64,000 nucleotides of DNA from Neomicrococcus aestuarii (GCF_014201135.1 NZ_JACHDR010000001.1:2294001-2358000); one strand, 5' to 3'; shown: positions 1-9,199, counted from the stretch's first letter. Made by a program: numbers and translations. Notes: generated from the letters alone by a model not told the origin.

Positions 1-398
1 ATGAGCCGGTGGGCTGCTCGGACGAAATTCCCTGAATCGTCTGGTGTAGTTGATGCAGTTCACTGGCGGTATCAGATGTCAGGCGTTTTATACCTCAAAA
101 CCCTGCGGCGGATCAGATGAGAAAGGAAAGTCAAAGCACCCGGGATTGCTATATGCAGTGGTTCTTTGACGGTATACACTGCTCGAAAGGCCAGTCGTTA
201 TCGCAAGTTTGGCCTTGATATAAAAGTAAAACAGTCGACACAGGGATCTCATCGTTGGTGCCAAGACAAAGCCGCGTCTGGTAGTTACCTACGCCCTGTC
301 CTTGGGCAGGCGGGCTGACGCCTTTTGGAACTTCGAAGAGTACACTGACGACTGTACCAAGGTAGTGCTGCACCTAGATTATGTTGTCGTTTATGGAC
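1..398. other. No supportable gene
   Basis: A frame opening at base 1 (39 codons, stop at 118-120) could be the tail of a gene entering from the left, but its translation is not recognisable. The longest other frame is on the minus strand and has no Shine-Dalgarno or recognisable domain. I see nothing else here. Confidence 0.4.
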
Positions 399-434
399 AG
401 GTGATGACCCGCCTACACAGGCAGGTCATCACCT
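399..434 (+). promoter_or_regulatory. Long hairpin in leader of PfpI gene
   Basis: Arms AGGTGATGACC (399-409) and GGTCATCACCT (424-434) are perfectly complementary, and a second inner stem GCCT/AGGC closes an ACAC loop. The hairpin ends 21 bases before the ATG of the PfpI-like gene, just ahead of its GGAG ribosome site. No T-run follows, so a leader structure or operator palindrome is as likely as a terminator of an upstream gene. Confidence 0.5.
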
Positions 435-454
435 CTTAAAGAACGGAGCACAAA

Positions 455-1018
455 ATGGCAGACGAATTGAAAGGCAAGCGGGTAGCGATCCTTGCCGCAG
501 ACGGCGTGGAGCGAGTCGAGCTGGAACAGCCGAGACAGGCGCTACTTGATGCCGGCGCCACGACTGAGCTGCTGTCGCTGCACGAGGGCGAGATCAAAGC
601 TCGAAAGAATGACCTGGATGAAGCTGGGACATTCTCAGTAGATGCCCTAGTGAAATCAGTTTCGGTCGGTGACTATGATGCACTGTTGCTTCCTGGTGGC
701 ACGGTCAACCCGGACCAGCTTCGGATGGATGCCGATGCGGTAGGTTTTGTGCGCGATTTCGTGGCCACCGGCAAGCTGGTCGCCTCGATCTGCCACGGCC
801 CATGGACGCTGATCGAAGCCGGTGTCGCGAACGGTCGGACGCTGACTTCCTACCCGAGCATCCGCACTGACTTGCGCAATGCCGGTGCGAATGTCGTGGA
901 TGAAGAGGTCGTACGTGATGGGAACCTCATCACCAGTCGCTGGCCCGACGATCTTCCGGCTTTTTGCTCCGCGATCGTAGAACAGCTCAGCGAAGCCAAG
1001 GGAGGCGACCATGATTGA
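455..1018 (+). CDS. DJ-1/PfpI family (class I glutamine amidotransferase-like) protein
   Basis: A 187-residue single-domain protein of normal family length. The flavodoxin-like fold starts at RVAILAADGVE, and the nucleophile elbow is SICHGPW with Cys113 followed by His114. Members of this family act as stress proteases, chaperones or deglycases on cytosolic proteins; which activity applies cannot be told from sequence. GGAG lies 8 bases before the ATG. Its last codons overlap the next gene by 8 bases (shared ATGATTGA), so the two are probably translationally coupled. Confidence 0.9.
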   Translation: MADELKGKRVAILAADGVERVELEQPRQALLDAGATTELLSLHEGEIKARKNDLDEAGTFSVDALVKSVSVGDYDALLLPGGTVNPDQLRMDADAVGFVRDFVATGKLVASICHGPWTLIEAGVANGRTLTSYPSIRTDLRNAGANVVDEEVVRDGNLITSRWPDDLPAFCSAIVEQLSEAKGGDHD

Positions 1019-1322
1019 GGTTGCATTGTCGGTAGTACTGCGGGCCAAGCCAGGCAAAGAAGAGGAAGTCGCGGAGTTTCTCCGTAGCGCGCGCTCGATT
1101 GTCGAGCAAGAAGAAGGGACGCGGGCCTGGTTCGCTTTGAAGTTCGATGCATCGACCTTCGGGATCTTTGACGTGTTCCCAGACGACGGGGCCCGCCAGA
1201 CTCACTTGTCTGGAGGCGTCGGCCAAGCGCTCGCTGCCCAGGGAGCAGATCTGTTCAGCGTAGACCCGAACGTTGAGAACGTCGATGTGCTTGCATATAA
1301 GCTGCCCGGTGAAAACGTGTAG
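1011..1322 (+). CDS. ABM-domain (YgiN-like) monooxygenase
   Basis: A 103-residue protein matching the antibiotic biosynthesis monooxygenase ferredoxin-like fold: an early strand ALSVVLRAKPGKEEEVAEFL, a helix with RSIVEQEEGTRAWFALKF, then FGIFDVFPDDGARQTHLSG. Small stand-alone proteins of this kind oxidise quinols or act as stress oxygenases. The start overlaps the PfpI gene, with GGAGG 7 bases upstream, so the two form one operon. The substrate is unknown. Confidence 0.8.
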   Translation: MIEVALSVVLRAKPGKEEEVAEFLRSARSIVEQEEGTRAWFALKFDASTFGIFDVFPDDGARQTHLSGGVGQALAAQGADLFSVDPNVENVDVLAYKLPGENV

Positions 1323-1455
1323 AGGACTAATTTTAGTGGTTTTACCGGGTGTGGTCTTCACGGTTCTGCTATAACCCGCACCGGGAAGTCAGCTGACGGC
1401 ACATAGAAATCCAGAGCTGGGCATGGGGTTCTCCGCAACTAGTGGACACATGATC

Positions 1456-1726
1456 TAGCTTATTCAGCTGGGTCGAGGTGAACTGCGCGCCGCGGTCCGT
1501 GTGGAACACCACCTGACCCGGAATCTGTTCTCGCAGGGTCCTGGCTATGCGCAGAGCCCTCTTCACCAAATCGGTGTTCTGCCCGTTGCGCAGCAATCCT
1601 TGGGGGTGGGCCAGAGGTTTGGCGTTGCCTCCAGGCGTAATAGCTTGACTTTGATACCTGAAGTAATGCCGCCATCCGTGTCAGGGTGAACTCATCCTTT
1701 AACGCGTGCATCAGTTCGAACCGTTC
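1456..1726 (-). pseudogene. IS3 orfB (transposase catalytic subunit) remnant
   Basis: Two fragments in different frames. The first (about 1726 down to 1601) begins ERFELMHALKDEFTLTRMAA and continues SKSSYYAWRQRQ, the usual IS3 orfB N-terminus. The second (about 1587 down to 1456) holds VVFHTDRGAQFTSTQL around the second catalytic Asp. The region between, with the first catalytic Asp, and everything after it, with the catalytic Glu, are missing. Confidence 0.8.
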
Positions 1727-2088
1727 GACCGATGTTGCTTCGACGCGAAGAAGGAGGCGGCTTTCCCCGGAAGCGGTTGTCCTTCCGCAGTTCGAAGACT
1801 TCTTTGCGCAAGCGTTTGAGTTCCTCGCTATCGGACTCGTCCATCGCTGCGGTCGGCTCACCGTCCGGGCCTCGGCGGGATCGTTCTTTCTTCACCTGTG
1901 CCCAGTGTCTGCTCGCCGAGGTTCAGTTCCTTGGCTACCGCGCTGATGTTGCGTCCGGTATCGATGATCAGGCCGGCGGCTTCTCGGGGATATTCCCCGG
2001 TGAAGGACCTGCGTTGCTTTTCGTATTGCTCATCAGTGACATCCTGCCAAATGCGGGATCGGGTGGTTCCGAATGTTCGGGTGTCCAC
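1692..2088 (-). pseudogene. IS3 orfA (transposase HTH subunit) remnant
   Basis: The frame from 2088 carries EYPREAAGLIIDTGRNISAV and KELNLGEQTLG, a transposase_8-type HTH. It then shifts frame near 1890 and resumes as ESDSEELKRLRKEVFELRKD, the leucine-zipper-like end of orfA. At least one frameshift and one further indel separate the pieces, so no functional OrfA can be made. Confidence 0.8.
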
Positions 2089-2165
2089 TAATTCAGGCTA
2101 ACCCCAGATGCGTATTCGCCGAACAAACCGGACGAACTTCCTAGCTGCTAGGAAAGTCGTTGATG

Positions 2166-2215
2166 AGAGTCGCGCTGTTCTTTGTGGAAGGGGCAGCGCG
2201 ACTCTTCTCCTTTTT
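2166..2215 (+). terminator. Rho-independent terminator candidate
   Basis: A perfect 12-bp stem AGAGTCGCGCTG / CAGCGCGACTCT (2166-2177 and 2194-2205) is followed by TCTCCTTTTT. It lies between the IS remnant and the next plus-strand gene. Confidence 0.65.
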
Positions 2216-2333
2216 GGAGAGAAAGAATCGGGGCAGCGTGGGTTCTTTCTTTTGCGTGGAAGTGAAAGTTGGGGTTGGTAGCCCATAATCTGTTGTCTGA
2301 GTTCTTGTTTGTCTCAGTGGGGAGTGTCTTAGC

Positions 2334-2765
2334 GTGGCTGGGTGTGAGTTTGAGGTTGTGACTGGTCTTGATCGTGGTGCGCAGCTTGAATGGATGCGCT
2401 CGTTGAGGCCGAGGACTGCGTTTATCGAGTTGGTTTTTTGTGATGGCGATGATTCGCATCCCTTGGTTGGGCGTCTTTCGGTTTTGAAGCCGAGTCGGCG
2501 TGAAGGCGTCGGCGTGCGTCCTGGGTACTCCCGTTCACAGCCGGATGCTGTGTTGCTTCGGTATCGCTATGACCGGGAAATCGTTAGGGCTCTTGAAGAT
2601 CTGGGCGGGTTTTTTAGTTACGTGGCAACTCCGACAGGGGACCAGATTCATGAAACGGACCTGGGCAATGTTGATGTGGCTTTCCTTGATGCCGGCGGGG
2701 ATTTACTTGGCGCGACAGTCACGCATGAAGGGCTGGTTCTAGTACTTCGAGTACCTCAAGCGTAG
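2334..2765 (+). CDS. Hypothetical protein
   Basis: I do not recognise this 143-residue protein. The GTG start follows a purine run (GTGGGGAGTG) about 11-20 bases upstream. It is soluble, moderately acidic, with no signal peptide or membrane segment, and ends in two beta-rich stretches (DVAFLDAGGDLLGATV, GLVLVLRV). Codon use looks like the surrounding host genes. It is bounded by the terminator at 2166 and a convergent gene, so it is probably transcribed alone. Confidence 0.6.
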   Translation: MAGCEFEVVTGLDRGAQLEWMRSLRPRTAFIELVFCDGDDSHPLVGRLSVLKPSRREGVGVRPGYSRSQPDAVLLRYRYDREIVRALEDLGGFFSYVATPTGDQIHETDLGNVDVAFLDAGGDLLGATVTHEGLVLVLRVPQA

Positions 2766-2897
2766 CCCGACGCGGTTATCGTCTGTTCCGGGCTGAGGGG
2801 GGAAGTAAGATTCGGAGCCTTTTGCTTTGTGCTTCCACGTTTCGATACAAGGAACCTTCATGGAACACTTAGTCACGGTTCCCAGTCCGTCGTTTGC

Positions 2898-3323
2898 CTA
2901 CGCAGCTTCAAGCGCCTCGTATTCGCGCACGTAGACGTCCATGACAAACATGAACGATTCCGGATCTGCGGAGGAAATGACGTCGAAGTGCGTCCACTGC
3001 CAAGAAGTCGCTCCGTTGTCATCCTCGGGAGGGCTCGGACACTGGTCCGGGTAAAACCACTTGTCGTTCTTCCAGATCGCGTGGACCTGTCCCTGGACCG
3101 TCCCGGACTCGGACGGTTCCTCAAGCGCCCGTGGCACCCGGAGTCGTTCTTGAATGGGGCGGGCAACGCCCACGGCGTAGATCTCGGTGTCAACGACTTC
3201 AACGGTCTCAGGAAAGCGGCGCGTGTAGTCGGCGCTGAGAGTGGTGGTGAGGGCTATGGCATCGCGCAAGATGCAGTTTTCAATGACGAGAAGGAGGGTG
3301 TAGCGGCCCATGATTGGTCCCAT
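2898..3323 (-). CDS. Hypothetical protein
   Basis: A 141-residue unrecognised protein. The minus strand is chosen over a longer overlapping plus frame because its translation has normal composition (acidic, with a WKNDKWFYPDQ/WQWTHFDVIS aromatic centre), whereas the plus frame is rich in Arg, Val and His as antisense readings usually are. An alternative ATG at 3311 is possible. It is convergent with the gene before it and divergent from thioredoxin. Confidence 0.5.
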   Translation of the reverse strand: MGPIMGRYTLLLVIENCILRDAIALTTTLSADYTRRFPETVEVVDTEIYAVGVARPIQERLRVPRALEEPSESGTVQGQVHAIWKNDKWFYPDQCPSPPEDDNGATSWQWTHFDVISSADPESFMFVMDVYVREYEALEAA

Positions 3324-3452
3324 TTCCAGTTTTGGTGGTGGCTAGTTTCCGTTCTTCTAAGCGCTTGCTAGTGAATTTAGCCGTTTTCTTCCGTCAGCGG
3401 ACTCCCGGCAAAAACTCTGTGGATAACTCGCTTCAGCCGCTACCGTTAGTTC

Positions 3453-3830
3453 ATGGCAACCATCAACATCAAAGAATCGTCGTTCGAGAAGACCATTACG
3501 GACAACGAGATCGTCTTCATCGACTTCTGGGCCGCTTGGTGCGGTCCGTGCCGCAACTTCGCGCCGGTCTATGACAAGGTTTCGGAGAAGCACCCTGATG
3601 TCACCTTCGCAAAGGTAGACACGGAAGCTGAGCAGGGTCTCGCAGCGGCCGCTGGCATCACGTCTATCCCAACGCTCATGGCTTTCCGCGATCGCGTGCT
3701 GGTGTTCAGCCAGCCTGGCGCACTGCCTGAAGCGAACTTCGAAGAGCTGGTTCAGGCCGTCAAGGGTTTGGATATGGAAGAGGTTCACGCACAGATTGCG
3801 GCTCAGCAGCAAGGCTCTGACAAGCAGTAA
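3453..3830 (+). CDS. trxA: Thioredoxin
   Basis: A 125-residue cytosolic thiol-disulfide oxidoreductase with the redox motif W29-C30-G31-P32-C33 and the cis-Pro loop SIPTLM. It keeps cytoplasmic thiols reduced together with thioredoxin reductase, which is not in this window. The C-terminus (GLDMEEVHAQIAAQQQGSDKQ) is about 15 residues longer than in E. coli thioredoxin, as in other actinobacterial copies. Several thioredoxins usually exist per genome, so it need not be the main one. Confidence 0.92.
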   Translation: MATINIKESSFEKTITDNEIVFIDFWAAWCGPCRNFAPVYDKVSEKHPDVTFAKVDTEAEQGLAAAAGITSIPTLMAFRDRVLVFSQPGALPEANFEELVQAVKGLDMEEVHAQIAAQQQGSDKQ

Positions 3831-3912
3831 TCGTCAACTCACACCTCCTCGGGAATGTGTTCTGCGTCACGCTATGATTGAGTGAATCAGCACTAACCGA
3901 GGAGTTGTGAGA

Positions 3913-5586
3913 ATGACCGTTCAGGAACTGTCGCACGCTATTGGACCCACGGATATCCCTATCCTGAGCGAGACGATTGGTGCGAATTTCCGTTCGGTCG
4001 TCCAGCGTTTTCCTGACTCCATCGCCGTCATTGAAGCGGCCACGGACCGCAGCTTCACCTACCGCAAGGTGGACGAGGCAACGGACCAGATCGCTAAGTC
4101 GCTGCTCGCCATGGGCTATGAGCGCGACGATCGACTCGGCATTTGGAGCCCCAATTGCCACGAGTGGACGTTCTTGCAGTACGCCACGGCGAAGGCCGGC
4201 GTCATCCTGGTCAACGTCAACCCCGCCTACCGCCAACACGAGCTCAACTTCGTCGTGAACCAGAACGGCATGCGAGGACTCGTCGTGGCACCCGCCGAGG
4301 CAATCGGTGATTACCCCGCCATGGCCCGCGCCGCTCGCGATGAGGCCGCGGGTTTGCAGGACCTCATTTTCTTAGCGGACGACGCCGCAGCTTCCGTCCC
4401 GAACACCACCTTCGGCGAGCACGAGCTTGCGTGGGCGGATTTCCTCACCTTGGGTGCGAACGTTTCGGACGCAGACTTGGCGGCCCGCGAAGCGAGCCTC
4501 ACGCCGGATGACCCCATCAACTTGCAGTACACCTCTGGCACCACGGGGTTTCCGAAAGGCGCTACGCTCACCCACAAGAACTTGCTCAACAACGGCTTCC
4601 ATATCGGTGAGCTCTTGTCCTACACCGAGAAGGACCGCGTCGTTCTTCCTGTACCGTTCTTCCACTGCTTCGGCATGGTGATCGGCAACTTGGCGGCGCT
4701 TTCGCACGGCTCGGCCACGGTGCTCCCAGGCCGGGCCTTCAAACCTGATCTCGCTCTCGAAGCCGTTCAGAAGTACGGCGGCACCTCGCTTTATGGCGTC
4801 CCCACAATGTTCATTGCCGAACTCGCACTGCCGAACTTCGCAGACTATGACCTTTCCACGTTGCGCACCGGCGTCATGGCAGGCTCCAATTGCCCGGTGG
4901 AGGTCATGAAGAGGGTCATCTCCGAGATGAACATGTCCGAAGTCGCTATTTGCTACGGCATGACGGAGACCAGCCCGGTGTCCACCATGACGCGCGTGGA
5001 TGATTCCCTCGAGCGCCGCACCCAGACCGTCGGACGCGTCATGCCGCAGTTGGAAATCAAGGTGGTCGGCGCGGACGGCGATACGGTTCCTCGTGGCAGC
5101 GCCGGCGAGCTCTGCACCCAGGGCTACTCCGTCATGACCGGCTACTGGAACGAACCAGAGAAGACCGCCCAAGCCGTCGACGAAGACGGCTGGATGCACA
5201 CCGGCGACCTCGCAGTCATGGACGAGGACGGCTACGTGCGCATTGAGGGTCGCATCAAGGACATCGTGATCCGCGGCGGCGAAAACATCTCCCCGCGTGA
5301 GATTGAAGAGTTCCTCTACAGCCACCCAGACATCCGCGACGTTCAGGTCATTGGTGTTCCGGATGAGAAATACGGTGAAGAACTCATGGCGTGCATCATC
5401 CTGCACGAGGACCGTGAGCCCCTCGACGCCGACGGCATCAAAGCCTTCTGCTCCGGCAAGATCGCGCACTACAAGATCCCACGCTACATCCAGATCCGTG
5501 AGTCTTTCCCGATGACCATCTCTGGCAAGATCCGCAAGGTCGAACTACGCAACGAGGCAGCAGAGGCGCTTCAGCGCGCTCGGTGA
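3913..5586 (+). CDS. AMP-forming fatty-acyl-CoA synthetase
   Basis: A 557-residue ANL-superfamily ligase that activates a carboxylate with ATP to acyl-adenylate and then acyl-CoA. The P-loop-like motif YTSGTTGFPKGA is near residue 206, YGMTETSP near 345, and the hinge/A8 region GRIKDIVIRGGENISPREIE precedes the C-terminal lid with catalytic Lys in SGKIRK. Length and motifs fit medium/long-chain FadD-type enzymes. GAGGAG sits 8 bases before this ATG; the in-frame GTG six bases earlier leaves too little spacing. Substrate chain length cannot be read off. Confidence 0.88.
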   Translation: MTVQELSHAIGPTDIPILSETIGANFRSVVQRFPDSIAVIEAATDRSFTYRKVDEATDQIAKSLLAMGYERDDRLGIWSPNCHEWTFLQYATAKAGVILVNVNPAYRQHELNFVVNQNGMRGLVVAPAEAIGDYPAMARAARDEAAGLQDLIFLADDAAASVPNTTFGEHELAWADFLTLGANVSDADLAAREASLTPDDPINLQYTSGTTGFPKGATLTHKNLLNNGFHIGELLSYTEKDRVVLPVPFFHCFGMVIGNLAALSHGSATVLPGRAFKPDLALEAVQKYGGTSLYGVPTMFIAELALPNFADYDLSTLRTGVMAGSNCPVEVMKRVISEMNMSEVAICYGMTETSPVSTMTRVDDSLERRTQTVGRVMPQLEIKVVGADGDTVPRGSAGELCTQGYSVMTGYWNEPEKTAQAVDEDGWMHTGDLAVMDEDGYVRIEGRIKDIVIRGGENISPREIEEFLYSHPDIRDVQVIGVPDEKYGEELMACIILHEDREPLDADGIKAFCSGKIAHYKIPRYIQIRESFPMTISGKIRKVELRNEAAEALQRAR

Positions 5587-6512
5587 TCCATCGGGTGTAA
5601 TCGAGGACCGTAGGACGGGTTCTTGGCGCCGGAAAGTCCCAACATGCGGACTACCCGCTGCCGATGACCCGTCCATGGCTCGAGAAGCTCAAGCATGCCG
5701 GCGTCATCCGTGCGGCGGCCGGTCAAGGCTTGGCCTACAAAGTGCGCCAAGTGAAAGTCGCCCACCGAAATGTGGTCGGGGGAGCCGTGCGTGCGCTGAA
5801 GTACTTCGGCGGCCGTCCATGCGCCAACGCCCGGAACGGTGCGCATCTTCTCCTCCACCTCATGGGCGTCAGGGTTGTCGGACAATCGGTCCAATCCGGA
5901 ACCCAGATGAGCGCAACGCAGAATCGCATCTCGGCGCTTGTAATCAACGCGAGCCTTGTGCCATTCCCACGTGGGAACTCGTCGCCAACCAGCAGCCGTC
6001 GGCGCAATCTTCATACCGCGAGGAACCGGTCCCGGCGCGGCAGTACCAAAGCGATTCACCAGATAGGCCCACGCGTACCGGGCTTCCATGCCCGTGACTT
6101 TCTGCTCCAAAATGGCGGGCACTAACGCATCAAACACGCGGCCGGTCGCTGGAAAGCGGATGCCGGGGTGGCGGCGTCGTGCTTCTGTCACCAGACGGGG
6201 CAGGGTATCTACGAAAGCCGGATCATCGAACGCAGCCCAATCGTCGTGCGCTCCCACCAATCGCGGAAGTGAGTCCGCCACGGCCTCCGCAGCAGAACTC
6301 CACACGGCGAACTCCACCGGTGCCCCAGCGGAGAGGTGACGGACGCGCACGGCGGTAGCTGCGCCGTCGTACTGGAAGCAAAGCCAGGCCTCGCCGGTGC
6401 TCACGCGCACGGTGGGGTCATTGGCCCCGCGCTGCAGCACGCCGAGTGTGCGCGCAAGATCAAAGGGACCGCAAGGATCCCAATGCGTGATCAAGGGCGC
6501 TGAAAAACTCAT
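5571..6512 (-). CDS. DNA-3-methyladenine glycosylase II-like (HhH-GPD) protein
   Basis: A 313-residue base-excision repair glycosylase candidate. The N-terminal half resembles the AlkA N-domain. The HhH-GPD half holds PAILEQKVTGMEARYAW and then MRTVPGVGAWTAAEVLQR, where VPGVGAWTA is the helix-hairpin-helix. GDFHLAHFV follows, with Asp at the position of the catalytic residue. The gene is convergent with the acyl-CoA ligase (16-bp overlap) and divergent from cystathionine beta-synthase. Start chosen at the ATG giving MSFSAPL; an ATG 24 bases upstream is possible. Confidence 0.85.
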   Translation of the reverse strand: MSFSAPLITHWDPCGPFDLARTLGVLQRGANDPTVRVSTGEAWLCFQYDGAATAVRVRHLSAGAPVEFAVWSSAAEAVADSLPRLVGAHDDWAAFDDPAFVDTLPRLVTEARRRHPGIRFPATGRVFDALVPAILEQKVTGMEARYAWAYLVNRFGTAAPGPVPRGMKIAPTAAGWRRVPTWEWHKARVDYKRRDAILRCAHLGSGLDRLSDNPDAHEVEEKMRTVPGVGAWTAAEVLQRTHGSPDHISVGDFHLAHFVGQALTGRRTDDAGMLELLEPWTGHRQRVVRMLGLSGAKNPSYGPRLHPMDHRAR

Positions 6513-6593
6513 CCCACTATCGTCCCACTCGCACATGACAAATAGGTCACGAAGCTTAGGCGAGCGCGGCGCCCGCCGAGTAGAGTTTGCCAA

Positions 6594-7982
6594 ATGAAGT
6601 ACGCGAATTCCGTCCTGGATCTCATTGGAAAAACTCCCCTCGTCAAGCTGAGCAAGGTCACTGATGGCGTCAAAGCCACCGTCCTCGTCAAGCTCGAATA
6701 CTTGAATCCGGGCGGATCGGTCAAAGACCGCATCGCGCTCAAGATGATTGAAGAAGCGGAAAAGCAGGGGCACCTTAAGCCCGGCGGAACCGTGGTTGAA
6801 CCTACCTCCGGCAACACTGGCGTAGGCCTGGCGCTCGTAGCGCAAATGAAGGGTTACAACACCATCTTCGTGACGCCTGACAAGGTGGGCGAAGAAAAAC
6901 GTGACGTGCTGCGCGCGTACGGCGCCGATGTCGTGGTCACCCCGACTGCCGTCGCCCCTGATTCCCCGGAGTCCTACTACGGCGTCTCTGACCGTTTGGT
7001 TTCCGAGATCGACGGCGCGTACAAGCCGGACCAGTTCTCCAACCCGGCCGCGCCGAATAGCCACTACGAAACCACCGGTCCAGAGATTTGGGACGACACC
7101 GAAGGCCAGGTCACGCACTTCGTGGCAGGCGCGGGCACGGGCGGAACCATCACCGGCACCGGCCGCTACTTGCGCGACATCTCGGCAGACCGCGCTTCGG
7201 GCCGCGTGCAGATCATCGCCGCAGACCCAGAAGGCTCCGTCTACTCCGGTGGCACGGGCCGCCCGTACTTCGTTGAAGGCGTGGGCGAGGATATGTGGCC
7301 GGACAACTATGACAAGAACGTGCCGGATGAGGTCATCGCGGTCTCGGACAACGACGCCTTCGCCATGACCCGCCGTTTGGCCCGCGAAGAGGGACTCCTC
7401 GTGGGTGGCTCTTCAGGTATGGCCGTCGTGGCAGCTTTGCAGGCCGCCCGCGATCTGCCCGAATCCGCCGTTGTGGTGGTGCTCTTGCCGGACTCCGGCC
7501 GTGGCTACCTCGGCAAGATCTTCAACGATGCCTGGATGACCGAGCGCGGATTCATTTCCCCTGAGGTCTCCGGCGCCCGCGTGCAGGACGTGCTGTCTTT
7601 GGACACCGCCACCGTCCCTCACGTGCGTTTGGAAGCAACTCTCGGCGACGCTTTGCAGCGCATCACCGAGTCCGGCCTGCCTACCTTGCCTGTGGTCTCG
7701 CACGAGCCACCTGTGATGTTGGGTGAATTGCGCGGCTCCATTTCCGCTGCGGGAATTCAGAAGGCGTACGACGACGGAGCTCAAGCAAGCGCGCCACTTG
7801 CGGACTTTGTGGGTGGCCCATTGCCGCTCGCCGGCGCATACCAGGGCGTGGAAACCGTGAATGTTCCGGAAGCTGCCGACGTGGTGTTGGTAGCTAAGGA
7901 CGGCGTCGTTGCCGGCGTTGTGACGAAGACTTCGCTTGTGACGAATAGTGGCGATGTAGCTAGCCAAAAGGCAGGGGAGTGA
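6594..7982 (+). CDS. cbs: Cystathionine beta-synthase
   Basis: A 462-residue PLP enzyme condensing serine with homocysteine to cystathionine. The PLP lysine is in GGSVKDR (Lys44), the substrate loop is EPTSGNTGVG, and the cofactor phosphate loop is GAGTGGTITG. A C-terminal CBS-domain pair (about 335-455) distinguishes it from cysteine synthase. There is no Shine-Dalgarno; TAGAGT at 6581-6586 lies 7 bases before the ATG, so transcription could start at the start codon (leaderless). The next gene follows 16 bases later, so both arms of transsulfuration are in one operon. Confidence 0.93.
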   Translation: MKYANSVLDLIGKTPLVKLSKVTDGVKATVLVKLEYLNPGGSVKDRIALKMIEEAEKQGHLKPGGTVVEPTSGNTGVGLALVAQMKGYNTIFVTPDKVGEEKRDVLRAYGADVVVTPTAVAPDSPESYYGVSDRLVSEIDGAYKPDQFSNPAAPNSHYETTGPEIWDDTEGQVTHFVAGAGTGGTITGTGRYLRDISADRASGRVQIIAADPEGSVYSGGTGRPYFVEGVGEDMWPDNYDKNVPDEVIAVSDNDAFAMTRRLAREEGLLVGGSSGMAVVAALQAARDLPESAVVVVLLPDSGRGYLGKIFNDAWMTERGFISPEVSGARVQDVLSLDTATVPHVRLEATLGDALQRITESGLPTLPVVSHEPPVMLGELRGSISAAGIQKAYDDGAQASAPLADFVGGPLPLAGAYQGVETVNVPEAADVVLVAKDGVVAGVVTKTSLVTNSGDVASQKAGE

Positions 7983-7998
7983 GCGTAGCCTAGGAGGC

Positions 7999-9186
7999 AT
8001 GTCTGCTTCTGAATCTTCGTTGACTTCTGAGAACAACGCAAAGGGCGGTTTCAACACCCGCGCCGTGCACGCCGGTCAGGCGTTTGAACCTCGCACGGGC
8101 GCTGTTATTCCGCCGGTGCACTTCAGCACCACATACGCGCAAGATGGAATTGGTGGCCTGCGGGACGGCTATGAGTACGGCCGCGGCACCAATCCCACGC
8201 GCGATGCACTTCAAGAGCAGCTTGCCTCCCTCGAAGGTGGCAAGCATGCTTTCTCCTTCTCCTCGGGACTCGCCGCGGAAGATTCGCTGATTCGCGCGCT
8301 CACGCGTCCGGGCGATCACATTGTTTTGGGTAACGACGCCTACGGCGGAACCTACCGACTCATCAGCCGTGTCTTGGGCGAATGGGGCATCACCAACAAG
8401 CCAGTTGATATGGCTGATTTGGACGCGGTGAAGGCCGCTGTGGCCGACGGCCAGACCCGCATCCTGTGGGTGGAAACCCCATCCAACCCGATGATGAAGA
8501 TCTCCGACCTCGCGGCGCTCGCAGAAATTGCGCACGCAGCTGGCGCGCTCTTCGTCGTGGACAACACTTTCGCCACGCCTTACCTGCAGCAGCCGCTGTC
8601 CTTCGGCGCTGACATCGTGGTGCACTCCACCACCAAGTACATTGGCGGACACTCTGACGTGGTTGGCGGTGCCGTCATTGTGAATGATGACGAGCTCGCC
8701 GAGAAGATTGGCTTCGTCCAGTTCGCCGTGGGCGCTGTCTCCGGTCCGATGGACGCGTTCTTGACCACGCGTGGACTCAAGACCTTGGGTGTTCGTATGG
8801 ATCGCCACTCGCGTAACGGTCAGGCCGTGGCCGAGTTCTTGCTGACCCGCCCCGAGGTATCTCACGTGATGTACCCGGGACTTCCAGAGCACCCAGGTCA
8901 CGATCTCGCCGCCAAGCAGATGAAGTCCTTCGGTGGAGTGGTGTCCTTCCGTCTCAAGGGCGGCGAGGCTGCAGCTCGCAAGTTCGCCGAGTCCCTGCGC
9001 TTGTTTACCTTGGCCGAGTCTTTGGGGGGCATCGAGTCTCTCGTGAACTACCCGTCTGAGATGACTCATGCGTCCGTCAAGGGCACCGAGCTTGCCGTTC
9101 CAGAGGATCTCTTGCGCTTGTCCGTGGGTATCGAGGACGAGCAGGACCTGTTGGCTGACTTGAAGCAGGCCTTCGGCGCTCTCTAA
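7999..9186 (+). CDS. metB: Cystathionine gamma-synthase
   Basis: A 395-residue Cys/Met-metabolism PLP enzyme. The cofactor lysine is K213 in HSTTKYIGGHSD; YEYGRGTNPTRDALQEQLA and SSGLAAEDSLIRA are the usual phosphate and tyrosine loops. It makes cystathionine from an activated homoserine, or in the other direction may act as a gamma-lyase; pairing with cystathionine beta-synthase means either direction is biologically sensible. TAGGAGG lies 6 bases before the ATG. Confidence 0.88.
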   Translation: MSASESSLTSENNAKGGFNTRAVHAGQAFEPRTGAVIPPVHFSTTYAQDGIGGLRDGYEYGRGTNPTRDALQEQLASLEGGKHAFSFSSGLAAEDSLIRALTRPGDHIVLGNDAYGGTYRLISRVLGEWGITNKPVDMADLDAVKAAVADGQTRILWVETPSNPMMKISDLAALAEIAHAAGALFVVDNTFATPYLQQPLSFGADIVVHSTTKYIGGHSDVVGGAVIVNDDELAEKIGFVQFAVGAVSGPMDAFLTTRGLKTLGVRMDRHSRNGQAVAEFLLTRPEVSHVMYPGLPEHPGHDLAAKQMKSFGGVVSFRLKGGEAAARKFAESLRLFTLAESLGGIESLVNYPSEMTHASVKGTELAVPEDLLRLSVGIEDEQDLLADLKQAFGAL

Positions 9187-9199
9187 GAGCTGCCACCTC

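Larger units (their letters stand above)
1440..2090 (-). mobile_element. Decayed IS3-family element with both inverted repeats
   Basis: Inward-facing ends TAGTGGACAC (1440-1449) and its exact complement (2081-2090) bound about 650 bp of minus-strand transposase remnants, against about 1.2-1.4 kb for a full element. The orfB reading ends almost at the left repeat, so the middle and the 3' part of orfB have been deleted while both ends survive. It is dead as an autonomous element but could in principle be mobilised in trans. Confidence 0.7.

Noticed and set aside
149-373. 74-codon minus-strand ORF at the left edge
   Set aside because: No ribosome site, no domain, low-complexity-free but unrecognisable; too weak to report.
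2829-3371. 180-codon plus ORF opposite the minus-strand hypothetical
   Set aside because: Arg/Val/His-rich antisense-like composition; the minus frame reads as a normal protein.
4372-5469. 365-codon minus-strand ORF
   Set aside because: Antisense shadow of the acyl-CoA ligase.
6513-7118. N-terminal extension of the glycosylase ORF
   Set aside because: Lies antisense within cystathionine beta-synthase; family similarity begins only at the ATG at 6512.
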